Under the pieces are notes generated by a model, which saw only the letters and a list, made by a program, of their open reading frames with translations, was not told where the DNA came from and searched no databases. Positions 16,377 to 25,423 of a DNA stretch of 64,000 nucleotides are shown piece after piece. Where the stretch lies: positions 1 through 64,000 of the forward strand of contig JANPMG010000028.1 of assembly GCA_031422675.1 (NCBI GenBank). The letters run 5' to 3'. Positions within the stretch are counted from its first letter, which is position 1, and each line of letters starts with the position of its first letter. Source of the DNA: JAENVU01 sp031422675 (lineage in GTDB: Bacteria; Actinomycetota; Acidimicrobiia; IMCC26256; JAENVU01). The translations under genes and the position numbers were made by a program.

Positions 16377-17465
16377 TTATCCCGGGAGGACGACGAGGTC
16401 GTCCCGATGGACGACCTCGGCGGGCACGCCTTCGGGCAGCTCGCCGGTGCGCTTCCCCGCGATCGTGCGGATCGTGGCGGCGTCCGCGCGCACGAGCCCC
16501 TTGGCGAACACCTGCCCGGCTTCGTCGACGATCTCGACCGCGGACTCCGCCTCGAACCGACCGACGACGTCACGCACCCCGGCGGCGAGCAGCGAACGAC
16601 CCTGCGTCATCAGCGCGGTGCGAGCGCCCGCGTCCACGACGATGCGACCGGCCGCGCCGATGGCGAACGCAATCCAGAGTTTGCGCCGGGCGAGGCGCTC
16701 CGCGTGGGGCTGGATCACCGTGCCGACGGCACGGCCGGCGATCGCGTCGGCGATCACACCGGGCGCGTCGGCGGCGGCGATCACCGACCGCACACCCGAC
16801 CACGATGCGATCCGCGCCGCCGACAACTTCGTGGCCATGCCGCCACTCCCCCGCGCCGAACCCGCGCCACCGACCATCGCTTCGAGGGCCGCGTCCACCG
16901 CGGTGATCTCCTCGATCAGCGAGGCGCTGGCATCGAGCCGCGGATCGGCGGTGAAGAGCCCTTCGGTGTCGGTGAGCATGACGAGCACGTCGGCGTCGAT
17001 CAGGTTCGCCACGAGCGCGGCGATTCGATCGTTGTCGCCGAACCGGACTTCGTCGTCGGCGACGGTGTCGTTCTCGTTCACGACCGGCACGACCCCGAGA
17101 TCGAGCAGGCGGGCGAAGGTCTCCTGCGCGTGGAGATACTGGGTGCGATGCAGAAAGTCATAGGGGGTCAGCAACACTTGACCGGCCACCACCGCGTGCG
17201 TCGCGAGCTGGGCGTTGATGCGGGCCATCAGGCGGGGTTGACCGACCGCGGCGATCGCCTGGAGGGTCCCGATATCGGTGGGGCGGGCGCGGAGACCGAG
17301 CGCGGGCATGCCGGCGGCGATCGCACCCGAACAGACGAGCGTCACCGTGTGTCCGGCGTCTCGGGCCCGCACGACCTCTTCGCAAAGCTTCGCGAGCGCC
17401 ACCTCGTCGAGTTCGCCGATGGCGTTCGTGATCGAGGACGTCCCGATCTTCACCACCGCGCGCAT
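16377..17465 (-). CDS. proB: Glutamate 5-kinase
   Basis: 362 residues. It phosphorylates glutamate in the first step of proline synthesis. The amino-acid-kinase domain shows 'VVKIGTSSIT', 'VCSGAIAAGM', 'PVVNENDTVADDEVRFGDND' (Glu/Asp binding), 'MLTDTEGLFTADPR' and the 'GSGGMATKLSAARIA' loop. A C-terminal PUA domain follows (~275-362). The ATG shares one base with the obgE stop (TGATG), so it is co-translated with obgE, as in many actinobacteria. Confidence 0.96.
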   Translation of the reverse strand: MRAVVKIGTSSITNAIGELDEVALAKLCEEVVRARDAGHTVTLVCSGAIAAGMPALGLRARPTDIGTLQAIAAVGQPRLMARINAQLATHAVVAGQVLLTPYDFLHRTQYLHAQETFARLLDLGVVPVVNENDTVADDEVRFGDNDRIAALVANLIDADVLVMLTDTEGLFTADPRLDASASLIEEITAVDAALEAMVGGAGSARGSGGMATKLSAARIASWSGVRSVIAAADAPGVIADAIAGRAVGTVIQPHAERLARRKLWIAFAIGAAGRIVVDAGARTALMTQGRSLLAAGVRDVVGRFEAESAVEIVDEAGQVFAKGLVRADAATIRTIAGKRTGELPEGVPAEVVHRDDLVVLPG

Positions 17466-18700
17466 CAGAGTCCCTCGACGTATTCGAGTTCGACGTCGCC
17501 GATCCGCACCACATCACCGTCCCGGGCGCCGGCCCGGGCGAGCGCCTTTTCCACCCCCATCTTGCGGAAGCGCTGGTGGATGTATTCGAGTGCTTCGGTG
17601 TTGGTGAGATCGGCCATGGCCACGACGCGCTCGGCCGACCGACCCTCGAGTCGGTACGCGCCGTCGGGATCGCGCGACACCGAGAAGCCTTCTTCGTCGG
17701 GCCGGTGGACCACGTAACTCTCCGAGACCGGCTCTTCTTCGCGCGCACCGTCGATCAGGGTCCCCAGCCGGCCGAGAAACTCGTCGAGTCCGGAATGGGT
17801 GACCGCGGAAATGGCGGGGTACTCGGTCTCGAAGACCGCGACATCGGACTTCGTCCCGATCGTGATTCGAGGCCGGGTCAACAACTCGGGCCGGTACCGT
17901 CCCAGCTCGTCGAGCAGGATCCGCTCCTGATCTTCGGGCGGGCGGCCATCCATCGGCGCGAGGTCCAGCAACACGATGAGCACCCGCGTGCGTTCCACGT
18001 GGCGTAGGAACCGGTGACCGAGCCCGCGGCCCTCGGCCGCACCCTCGATCAGCCCGGGGATGTCGGCGAGCACAAACTCGTGGTCCTGGAATCGGACGAC
18101 ACCGAGGTTGGGAACGAGCGTGGTGAACGGGTAGTTGGCGATCTTCGGTTTCGCCGCGCTGACCGACGCGATCAGCGTCGATTTCCCCGCGTTCGGAAAC
18201 GCGACCAACGCGGCATCGGCCATCAGCCGCAGTTCGAGCTCGACCCAGCGCTCCTCGCCGTATTCGCCCTGCTCGGCGAAGGTTGGCGCGCGCCGCGCGT
18301 TGGAGAGGAAGCGGGTGTTGCCCCGGCCGCCCCGCCCACCCCGAGCGGCCAACCACCGATCGCCGTGGTTGATCAGGTCCGCGAGGACGTCGCCGGATCC
18401 ATGGGTCCGGATCGTGGTGCCTTCGGGGACGTAGACCGTGAGGTCGCTCCCCGCGGCGCCGTGGCGTTGGTTGCCGGAACCGTGCGTGCCCGACGGCGCT
18501 CGGCGATGCGGGTGATCGCGAAACGACAGCAGCGACGCGACGTTGCGATCGGCCTGGAGCCAGATGTCACCACCGGATCCACCGTCTCCGCCGTCGGGTC
18601 CGCCCTTCGGAGTATGGGACTCGCGCCGGAAGGAGATACACCCCGCGCCACCGTCGCCACCGCGGACGTTCAGCTGCGCTTCGTCGACGAAGTTCGACAC
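17465..18700 (-). CDS. obgE: GTPase Obg
   Basis: 411 residues with the full three-domain layout: Gly-rich Obg fold (~1-155, 'GGDGGAGCISFRRE', 'GGDGGSGGDIWLQ', 'ARGGRGGRGNTRF'), GTPase domain (~156-330) and C-terminal OCT domain (~335-411). It acts in late 50S assembly and stress control. G3 is intact ('DIPGLIEGA'). G1 reads 'VAFPNAGKST', with Ala for the first Gly of GxxxxGKS. G4 reads 'GTKSD' instead of NKxD. Both are departures from most bacterial Obg proteins and might alter guanine affinity. It lies directly downstream of rplU-rpmA, the classic arrangement. Confidence 0.96.
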   Translation of the reverse strand: MSNFVDEAQLNVRGGDGGAGCISFRRESHTPKGGPDGGDGGSGGDIWLQADRNVASLLSFRDHPHRRAPSGTHGSGNQRHGAAGSDLTVYVPEGTTIRTHGSGDVLADLINHGDRWLAARGGRGGRGNTRFLSNARRAPTFAEQGEYGEERWVELELRLMADAALVAFPNAGKSTLIASVSAAKPKIANYPFTTLVPNLGVVRFQDHEFVLADIPGLIEGAAEGRGLGHRFLRHVERTRVLIVLLDLAPMDGRPPEDQERILLDELGRYRPELLTRPRITIGTKSDVAVFETEYPAISAVTHSGLDEFLGRLGTLIDGAREEEPVSESYVVHRPDEEGFSVSRDPDGAYRLEGRSAERVVAMADLTNTEALEYIHQRFRKMGVEKALARAGARDGDVVRIGDVELEYVEGL

Positions 18701-18759
18701 GCCCTATCGTCCGTCCGCTCGCCGGCAGGCTGTGCGCCCGAAGTTGGTGGGGCTCGTGC

Positions 18760-19011
18760 TCAGCCCGGCAGGATGTCGACGAGCTTGCGACCGCGCCGGT
18801 GACCGAACTTCACCACACCGTCGGCCGTGGCGAAAAGTGTGTCGTCGCCACCGCGACCGACGTTCTCGCCGGGATGGAACTTGGTCCCGCGCTGGCGCAC
18901 GATGATCGTGCCGGCGGTGACTTCGGTTCCGCTGTAGACCTTCACGCCCAAGCGCTGCGCGGCGGAATCGCGACCGTTGCGGGAGGAGGCTGCACCCTTC
19001 TTCTTCGACAT
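18760..19011 (-). CDS. rpmA: 50S ribosomal protein L27
   Basis: 83 residues: 'MSKKKGAASSRNGRDSAAQR', then 'LGVKVYSGTEVTAGTIIVRQ' and 'KFHPGENVG', all diagnostic of L27, whose N-terminus reaches the peptidyl-transferase centre. No N-terminal cleavage extension of the Firmicutes type is present. Only 3 bp separate it from the rplU stop; obgE follows 59 bp downstream. Confidence 0.98.
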   Translation of the reverse strand: MSKKKGAASSRNGRDSAAQRLGVKVYSGTEVTAGTIIVRQRGTKFHPGENVGRGGDDTLFATADGVVKFGHRRGRKLVDILPG

Positions 19012-19014
19012 GGT

Positions 19015-19323
19015 TCAGCCCTTCGTAATCGCGGTGATCTCGATAGTCGTGTAGTGCTGCCGGTGCCCCCAACGCTTGCGGTTGTTGGACTTCGGCTTGT
19101 AGACGAACCCGTCGATCTTCGGACCCTTCGCCGCGCCGACGACCTTGGCGGTCACCGACGCCGATCCGAGTTCGTTGGGCGTGGCCAGGACCGTTGCTCC
19201 GTCCACGACGAGGACGGGACGCATCGAGACCTCGCCCTCATCGACTCCGAGCCGCTCGACATCGAGCTGCTGGCCGGTTTCGACTTTGTACTGCTTGCCG
19301 CCGGTGGCGATGACTGCGTACAT
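19015..19323 (-). CDS. rplU: 50S ribosomal protein L21
   Basis: 102 residues: 'MYAVIATGGKQYKVETGQQL' and 'GFVYKPKSNNRKRWGHRQHY' are the L21 signatures (23S rRNA binding). It is the first gene of rplU-rpmA-obgE-proB and follows the RNase E/G gene by 42 bp. Confidence 0.98.
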   Translation of the reverse strand: MYAVIATGGKQYKVETGQQLDVERLGVDEGEVSMRPVLVVDGATVLATPNELGSASVTAKVVGAAKGPKIDGFVYKPKSNNRKRWGHRQHYTTIEITAITKG

Positions 19324-19365
19324 GGCGCGTGAAGACCTCAGGATCTGCGGGAGAACCTGGCGACT

Positions 19366-21576
19366 TTACAGCATTGCCTCGTCGACGACGAAACCACGCC
19401 CGCCACAGACGGCGCAGGTCTCCGAGAACGCTTCGACGAGCCCTTCAGAGATGCGTTTGCGAGTCATTTCGACCAGGCCCAGATCCGAGATCTCGAACAC
19501 CTGGGTCCGGGTCTTGTCCCGGGCCAGGGCTTCGCGCAGGCCCTTGGTCACAGCATCGCGATTCTTCCTGATCTCCATGTCGATGAAGTCGATCACGATG
19601 ATTCCGCCGATGTCGCGCAGCCGCAGCTGACGGGCGATCTCGTCGGCGGCCTCCAGGTTGTTCGCGAAGACCGTGTCCTCCAGATTCGACTTCCCGACGT
19701 TCTTCCCGGTGTTCACGTCCACCACGGTGAGCGCTTCAGTGCGCTCGATGATGAGCGAGCCACCGGACGGGAGCCACACCTTCCGATCGAGCGCCTTGTG
19801 GAGCTGCTCGTGGATGTGAAACCGCTCGAAGATCGGCAGGGCGTCGTCTTCGTAGCGCTCGATACGTTCGGACAACTCCGGGGCGATCGCGTCGACGTAC
19901 GTCTTGACCTCGGAGTACATCTCGTCGTCGTCGATGACGATCGATCGGTACTCCTTGGTGAACTCCTCCCTGATCACGCGCACGACGAGCGGCGGTTCGC
20001 GATAGAGCAGGGTCCCGGCCTTCGATTGCGCCGCGAGTGACGAGATCTGGCGCCACTGGTCTTGCAGCCGGCCCAGGTCCCGCGCGAGTTCGTCGGCAGT
20101 CGCGCCCTCTGCCGCGGTGCGCACGATCAGCCCGGCGTCGGTGGGGCGGATGCCTTCGAGCACCTTCCGGAGTCGCTTGCGCTCGTCGTCGGGCAGGCGC
20201 TTCGAGATGCCGTAGGTGGTGGGCTGGTTCGGCACCATCACCACGAACCGGCCCGCGAGACTCACGTCCTGGGTCAGGCGGGCGCCCTTCGCTCCGATCG
20301 GATTCTTCGTGACCTGCACCAGGATCGACTGCCCGTTCTTGAGCACGGTCTCGATCTTGGGCGATCCGCCGCCGTCGATCTCACCGGCGTCGAACTGCAC
20401 GTCCCGTTGGTAGATCACCCCGTTCTTCGGCGTGCCGATGTCGACGAACGCCGCCTCCATCCCCGGCAGAACGTTCTGCACCTTGCCGAGGTAGATGTTG
20501 CCGTCGATCGAGGTGGCGCCGTCCTCCGGACGACTCACGTAGTGCTCGGTGAGTACCCGGCCCTCGAGCACACCCATCTGGATGGTCCGGTCCGTCCCCA
20601 CGTGCACGATCATCTGGTACCGGCCGGTGGGGCGGCCCTTCCGGGTCCGACCGCGCCGCCGTTCCAGGGTTTCCTCGTCGAGATCGTCGAGCACGGTGGG
20701 GTCGTCATCGGAGATTTGGGACGTCACTACCCGGCTCGGGGTCCGAGATCCGCCGGGTCCGCCCTGCCGGTTCGAGCCATTGCTGCCGGGCGCGTTCGGC
20801 GATCCGCCCGGGGCGCCCGATCCGGACCGCGAGCGATTCCGCCCACCCCGGCGCCGCCGCCGCTTCGCACCCGACGGCGTGGTGCCCTCTCCCTCAGCAG
20901 ACCCGGCGTCGGGCGCAGCACCGGAATCGCCGGTACCGGGCCCCCGACGGATCGGAGCCGCGCCGCCGTTCCCGCCGGCTCCCGGCCCGACCGGCGGGGC
21001 CGGCCGCGAGTCACCGATCTTGGGCCGGATCACCTCGTTCGGGGACGGGGTGGTGAGCCCGGCTTCCTCGCGCGCCTCGGCGCCCACGTCATCGGCGGTG
21101 TAGCCACGGTCCGCGGCCGCCCGTTCGTTGCGGTGCGGCTCGCCCCGAGGCTCGTCGCCGTCGCGTGAATCCGCGGGCCGTGCGGCGCGCGCCGCACTCG
21201 GGCCCGGGCTCGAGTCGTCACTCGAGTCCCCGCTCGAATCACTGACCGCGTCGTCGTCGGAACCGGCCCCCGACGGGCCCGGACCCGCGGTCCCCGGCTT
21301 GCGCCGGTTCTTCCCGCCGCGTGACCCTCGCCGGCGCGGCCGCGGCGCTCCAGTTCCCGTCCCGGTCCCGTCGCCGGTGGCGGCATCGGTGGCGGCGCCA
21401 CCGGACTCCGACGATCTCGGCGCGGACCCATCGGTCACGCGCGGTTCCGTCACGCGCGGTTCCGTCGCGCGCGGTTCAGCGGCGAGCGGTGTGAGCGCGG
21501 GTGTCGGCGCAGGTGTGGGCGCGGGCTCGCGCACCGGTTCGGAAGCCGGAGGAGTCCCCGGGGTTTCGTCGGTCAT
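19366..21576 (-). CDS. rne: Ribonuclease E/G family protein
   Basis: 736 residues. The first ~270 are low-complexity (Pro/Glu/Thr repeats, then Gly/Ser/Arg-rich), likely disordered and RNA- or partner-binding. The catalytic core starts ~300: an S1 domain ('GNIYLGKVQNVLPGMEAAFV'), the RNase-H-like and DNase-I-like regions, the Mg-binding 'LTVVDVNTGKNVGKSNLED', 'IIVIDFIDM', and a terminal Zn-link-type 'CAVCGGRG'. The 5'-sensor region follows the E/G pattern. It is responsible for mRNA decay and rRNA processing. It lies 42 bp upstream of rplU, the usual Rne/Rng-rplU-rpmA linkage. Confidence 0.95.
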   Translation of the reverse strand: MTDETPGTPPASEPVREPAPTPAPTPALTPLAAEPRATEPRVTEPRVTDGSAPRSSESGGAATDAATGDGTGTGTGAPRPRRRGSRGGKNRRKPGTAGPGPSGAGSDDDAVSDSSGDSSDDSSPGPSAARAARPADSRDGDEPRGEPHRNERAAADRGYTADDVGAEAREEAGLTTPSPNEVIRPKIGDSRPAPPVGPGAGGNGGAAPIRRGPGTGDSGAAPDAGSAEGEGTTPSGAKRRRRRGGRNRSRSGSGAPGGSPNAPGSNGSNRQGGPGGSRTPSRVVTSQISDDDPTVLDDLDEETLERRRGRTRKGRPTGRYQMIVHVGTDRTIQMGVLEGRVLTEHYVSRPEDGATSIDGNIYLGKVQNVLPGMEAAFVDIGTPKNGVIYQRDVQFDAGEIDGGGSPKIETVLKNGQSILVQVTKNPIGAKGARLTQDVSLAGRFVVMVPNQPTTYGISKRLPDDERKRLRKVLEGIRPTDAGLIVRTAAEGATADELARDLGRLQDQWRQISSLAAQSKAGTLLYREPPLVVRVIREEFTKEYRSIVIDDDEMYSEVKTYVDAIAPELSERIERYEDDALPIFERFHIHEQLHKALDRKVWLPSGGSLIIERTEALTVVDVNTGKNVGKSNLEDTVFANNLEAADEIARQLRLRDIGGIIVIDFIDMEIRKNRDAVTKGLREALARDKTRTQVFEISDLGLVEMTRKRISEGLVEAFSETCAVCGGRGFVVDEAML

Positions 21577-21588
21577 CGAATCCTTCTC

Positions 21589-22332
21589 TCATGACGCGCG
21601 CGCCTCGAGCGCGATGCGCGGATCGGCGGTGAGCGGATCCAACCGCTCGCCGCCGCGTTCAATCCATTGCCGAGTCCGGCGGACTCGGCCCTCACGAAAC
21701 TCATGACCGAGGGCGGCGACCAGTTCGGCCGGACGCACACTTGTCGGTCGGGTTGCCAACTCCACACCGATCAACGTGCCGGTCTCGGTGGGCCCGAGCA
21801 CGGTCATCCGGCGCAGGGCCGGTCGGATGTCCTCGGTCCCGGTACGCCCTTTGCGTACCCGTTCGAGAACGAGGGTCGGCGCGCTCATCAGCGCATCGAT
21901 CCGTTGTGTCACCCCATCCGTCTTCTCGTCCGGCGTCCCGGCCGGCACCGCCTCCGATGTCAACGGGGCATCGGACTCGGGAACCAACTCGATGGTCCAC
22001 TCGACGGCTGTGACCGCTTCTTGCAGCGCGGGCGCGCGGTCGGCGAGCGCCACCACGCTGACGACGTCGAGACCTTCGGGAAGCGCCTCGGACAGCGAAG
22101 AAACCAACGGTTCGATCGGGATGTCCTCGGCCAACTCGACGTCGAGGTACTCGGCGTCGGACTCGTGACCCACCGAGAGCGCCAATCCAAAACTCACCTT
22201 GGGCCGGGGTGAGAAACCGAGGGTGAACGAGAGTGGCAACTGCTCGATGCGGAACGACCGCTCGAACGCCCGGGCGACGTCACGGTGCGAGATGAACCGC
22301 ACCTTTCCCTGCTTCGTGAAATGCACCCGCAC
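21589..22332 (-). CDS. TIGR03936 family (DUF2344) radical-SAM-associated protein
   Basis: 247 residues from the GTG at 22332, which has AGGA 6 nt upstream and gives the family start 'VRVHFTKQGKVRFISHRDVA'. A GTG at 22356 that overlaps the upstream stop is the alternative. 'LGFSPRPKVSFGLAL' and 'ESDAEYLDVEL' are family signatures. It always pairs with the TIGR03960 radical SAM protein encoded immediately upstream and lies before the RNase E/G gene. In some species the two are fused. The biochemical role is unknown; the linkage suggests RNA or ribosome modification. Confidence 0.9.
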   Translation of the reverse strand: MRVHFTKQGKVRFISHRDVARAFERSFRIEQLPLSFTLGFSPRPKVSFGLALSVGHESDAEYLDVELAEDIPIEPLVSSLSEALPEGLDVVSVVALADRAPALQEAVTAVEWTIELVPESDAPLTSEAVPAGTPDEKTDGVTQRIDALMSAPTLVLERVRKGRTGTEDIRPALRRMTVLGPTETGTLIGVELATRPTSVRPAELVAALGHEFREGRVRRTRQWIERGGERLDPLTADPRIALEARAS

Positions 22333-22352
22333 CGGAAATCCTGCGTCCCCCC

Positions 22353-24299
22353 TCACGAAATTTCCACTCTGGTGGGTCCGAGGCTCACCGGGACGGCACC
22401 GCCGAGCGTGAGGTCCTGACCAGTTCCCTGGCTGCCCCCGGCCGGCGGTACCGACGATGCGACGACGTGCTCGAGCGCGTAATCGGTGCACACCCCGCAG
22501 TCGTAGCACGGAGTCCACCGACAATCGGGGAGCCCGTGGGCCTGCAACGACGATTGCCAGTCCTGCCACAGGAAATCTCGGTGCAGACCGGCGGCGATGT
22601 GGTCCCACGGCAGGATCTCGTCCTCGGTGCGGTGACGCGTCACAAACCAGTCCGGATCGAGACCCTCGGCCGCCATTGCGTCGAGCCACCGTCCGAGTTG
22701 GAAGTGCTCGGACCACTCCTGGAAGGTTCCACCGGCGCGCCAGACGCGCTCGATGACGGCACCGATCCGGCGGTCACCCCGGGATGCGATGCCCTCGGCG
22801 AAGGTGGCCTTCGGATCGTGCCAGCGGACCTGCGCGGCGGTCTTGCGGAGGTCGTCACGCAGCAGGTTGATCTTGCGGTGCAGTTCCTGGGTGCCGTTCT
22901 GACCGAACCATTGAAACGGCGTGTGGGCTTTCGGGACGAACCCGCCTACCGACACCGTGGCACTGGCCTGCTTCGTGTACTGCTTGCCGATCTTCACCAC
23001 GTTGCGGGCCAGCTCGGCGATGCCGAGGGTGTCCTCGTCCATCTCGGTCGGCAGGCCCACGAGGAAGTACAGCTTCACCCGGCGCCAACCCTGTGAGTAC
23101 GCGCCTTCGACGGCCGCGTAGAGGTCCTCCTCGGTGATCAGCTTGTTGATCACCTGCCGCAGCCGCCACGATCCGCCTTCGGGGGCGAAGGTCAGCCCAG
23201 TCCGCCGGACCTTCTGGATCTCGCTCGCGATCCCCACGGTGAACGCGTCGACCCGCAGCGACGGCAACGACACGCCAACGTTGCCGCAACCGATCTGATC
23301 GTTGACCAGCCCCGACACGAGACCGTCGATCCCGCTGAAGTCCGCGCTCGACAGGGACGTGAGGGCCACTTCGTCGTAACCCGTGCGGGCCAAACCGTTG
23401 GCGACCATGGCGCGGACCTGCTCGGCCGGACGTTCTCGCACCGGCCGGGTGATCATCCCGGCCTGACAGAACCGACACCCGCGGGTACAGCCACGGAACA
23501 ACTCCACGTTGAGTCGGTCGTGCACGACCTCGATCAACGGGACGAGCTGCTCCTTGGGGTAGGGCCAGTCCGCGAGATCCGCCACGGTGCGCTTGTCCAC
23601 GACGGCGGGGACGTCGGCGAAGCGCGGGGTCACCGAGCGCAGCGCCGGACCGTCGAACTCCACGTCGTACATCGAGGGCACGTAGACCCCCGGAACCGCG
23701 GCGAGCGCGCGCAACATTCCGGTACGACCACCGGGGCGCCCCGAACGTCGCCAGGAGCCGATGCACTCGGTCATCTCGCCGACGGGTTCCTCACCGTCGC
23801 CGATCACGAACGCGTCGACAAAATCGGCCATCGGCTCGGGGTTGAAGGTGGAGTGCCCGCCGGCCACGACCACGGGATCCTCGTCACCCCGCTGGTCACC
23901 CCGGATCGGAATCCCGGCGAGATCGAGGCACTCGAGCAGGTTCGTGTAGACGAGCTCGGCGGAGAGGTTGAACGCCACGATGTCGAAATCGCCGGCCGCC
24001 CGATGCGTGTCCACGGAGAACAACGGCACCGCGTGTTGGCGGAGTGCGGCGGCGAGATCCAGCCAGGGCGCGTAGGACCGCTCGGCGACGGCGTCGTCGC
24101 GTTCGTTCAGGATTTCGTACAAGATCTGGAGGCCCTGATTGGGCAACCCGATCTCGTACGTATCCGGGTAGACGAGGAGCCACGAGACCGAGCCGGGCCG
24201 GTGAACCGGAACTCGGCTGCCACGCTCCATCCCGATATAGCGGGCGGGCTTCTCGACCCCGGCCAGGAGCGGTTCGATCCGCGGCCAGAGGCTGGTCAT
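22353..24299 (-). CDS. TIGR03960 family B12-binding-domain radical SAM protein
   Basis: 648 residues. The N-terminal B12-binding-like region ('LLVYPDTYEIGLPNQGLQIL', ~40-60) precedes a radical SAM domain with the 4Fe-4S motif 'CTRGCRFCQ' (Cys at CxxxCxxC). 'GLTFAPEGGSWRLRQVINK' and 'YFLVGLPTEMDEDT' are typical of the family. The C-terminus has an extra Cys cluster 'CRWTPCYDCGVC', possibly a second cluster or zinc site. It is coupled to the DUF2344 partner downstream. The substrate is unknown. Confidence 0.93.
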   Translation of the reverse strand: MTSLWPRIEPLLAGVEKPARYIGMERGSRVPVHRPGSVSWLLVYPDTYEIGLPNQGLQILYEILNERDDAVAERSYAPWLDLAAALRQHAVPLFSVDTHRAAGDFDIVAFNLSAELVYTNLLECLDLAGIPIRGDQRGDEDPVVVAGGHSTFNPEPMADFVDAFVIGDGEEPVGEMTECIGSWRRSGRPGGRTGMLRALAAVPGVYVPSMYDVEFDGPALRSVTPRFADVPAVVDKRTVADLADWPYPKEQLVPLIEVVHDRLNVELFRGCTRGCRFCQAGMITRPVRERPAEQVRAMVANGLARTGYDEVALTSLSSADFSGIDGLVSGLVNDQIGCGNVGVSLPSLRVDAFTVGIASEIQKVRRTGLTFAPEGGSWRLRQVINKLITEEDLYAAVEGAYSQGWRRVKLYFLVGLPTEMDEDTLGIAELARNVVKIGKQYTKQASATVSVGGFVPKAHTPFQWFGQNGTQELHRKINLLRDDLRKTAAQVRWHDPKATFAEGIASRGDRRIGAVIERVWRAGGTFQEWSEHFQLGRWLDAMAAEGLDPDWFVTRHRTEDEILPWDHIAAGLHRDFLWQDWQSSLQAHGLPDCRWTPCYDCGVCTDYALEHVVASSVPPAGGSQGTGQDLTLGGAVPVSLGPTRVEIS

Positions 24300-24424
24300 G
24301 ACGGCCCGATGCTACTCGCCGGTCATCCCGATCCAGACCCCTGGCGCCCCTGGCGCCCCGGCCCCGGCAGTTGCGCGCGCCCGCTCGGTCCGACTGGGTT
24401 GGGTCGGGGTGCGGCCGGTACGGC

Positions 24425-25423
24425 TCAGGGAACGGTGGTAGTGGTCGTCGTCGTGCTCGTGGACGTCGTGCTCGTGGACGTGGTCGTCGGGGGGTGGGTC
24501 GTGGGCACCGTGGGCGGAAGGGTGGGGGGAACCGTCGGTGGGGCGGTCGGCGGCGGCGAGTCCGCGAACGGTGCCGGCACGTTGGGCCCGTTCAGCACGT
24601 ACACCGCGGTGCCGACTCCGAGCGACGAGTAGATCCAGTCGGCCGAGTTCATCGGTACGCGCACACACCCGTGGGATGCCGGACCGCCGGGAACCGACAG
24701 CGCGCCGTGGATTGCGATGTTGCCGTTGAAGTACGACGGCTTGTAGAGCCGGCCGAGTTCGCCGGTCTGCCAACCGCCGACCTTGCCCCGGACGCGGTAC
24801 GAGCCGCCCGGGGTGACCGCCGTGGCGCAGCGGCCCTTGACGCAGAAGCGCTCGCCGCTCCCCGTGGAGACCGACACGATGCGATACAACGCGTTGTTCT
24901 TGTAGAAGAAGAGCACCTGGCGGGCGACGTCGACCTCGACGCGCGTGGCCCCGCCGCCTCCCACCATCGGCCCGGGCGTCACCGGCGCGGCCAGCTTGGC
25001 GAGCGTGTTGGCTCCCGCGACACCGTCGCGGCCGAGACCGTTGACCTTCTGGAACGCCATCACCGCGTGGGTGGTGGAGCTGCTGTAGCGCCCGTCGGGG
25101 CTGACGTCGTAACTGAGCTCGGCGAGGCGGGCCTGGAGATTCGTGACTGCGGGTCCGGAGTCACCGGGCCGCAAACCGTTGAACGGAACCGTCGTCGCAC
25201 TGGTGGATGTGACCGGCGCCAGCGTGGTGGTCGTGGTGGGCGCAGTGGTGGTGGACGTGGACGTGGCGCGAAGACGGCTGCGGTTCGATGCGGACTCGGA
25301 CCGGCGCTCGGTGCTACCCGCACACGCGCTTCCGACCAGCGCCATCGCGCCGAGTACGGCGACGCCGAGCACAAGGCGGCGGTGTCCGGACGCACGTGCA
25401 AACGTCCGCAGATTTAAACTCAA
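24425..25423 (-). CDS. L,D-transpeptidase lipoprotein with peptidoglycan-binding domain
   Basis: 332 residues from a TTG at 25423, overlapping the rodA stop (TTGA) with GGAGA upstream. Signal peptide with lipobox 'LVGSAC' (Cys ~34), Ser/Thr-rich linker, PG_binding_1 domain (~82-145, 'GDSGPAVTNLQARLAEL'), YkuD catalytic domain (~160-285) with 'AIHGALSVPGGPASHGCVRV' holding the catalytic His and Cys, and a Pro/Thr tail of ~45 residues. It makes 3-3 peptidoglycan cross-links or attaches proteins. Its translational coupling to rodA ties it to the elongation machinery. Confidence 0.93.
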   Translation of the reverse strand: MSLNLRTFARASGHRRLVLGVAVLGAMALVGSACAGSTERRSESASNRSRLRATSTSTTTAPTTTTTLAPVTSTSATTVPFNGLRPGDSGPAVTNLQARLAELSYDVSPDGRYSSSTTHAVMAFQKVNGLGRDGVAGANTLAKLAAPVTPGPMVGGGGATRVEVDVARQVLFFYKNNALYRIVSVSTGSGERFCVKGRCATAVTPGGSYRVRGKVGGWQTGELGRLYKPSYFNGNIAIHGALSVPGGPASHGCVRVPMNSADWIYSSLGVGTAVYVLNGPNVPAPFADSPPPTAPPTVPPTLPPTVPTTHPPTTTSTSTTSTSTTTTTTTVP

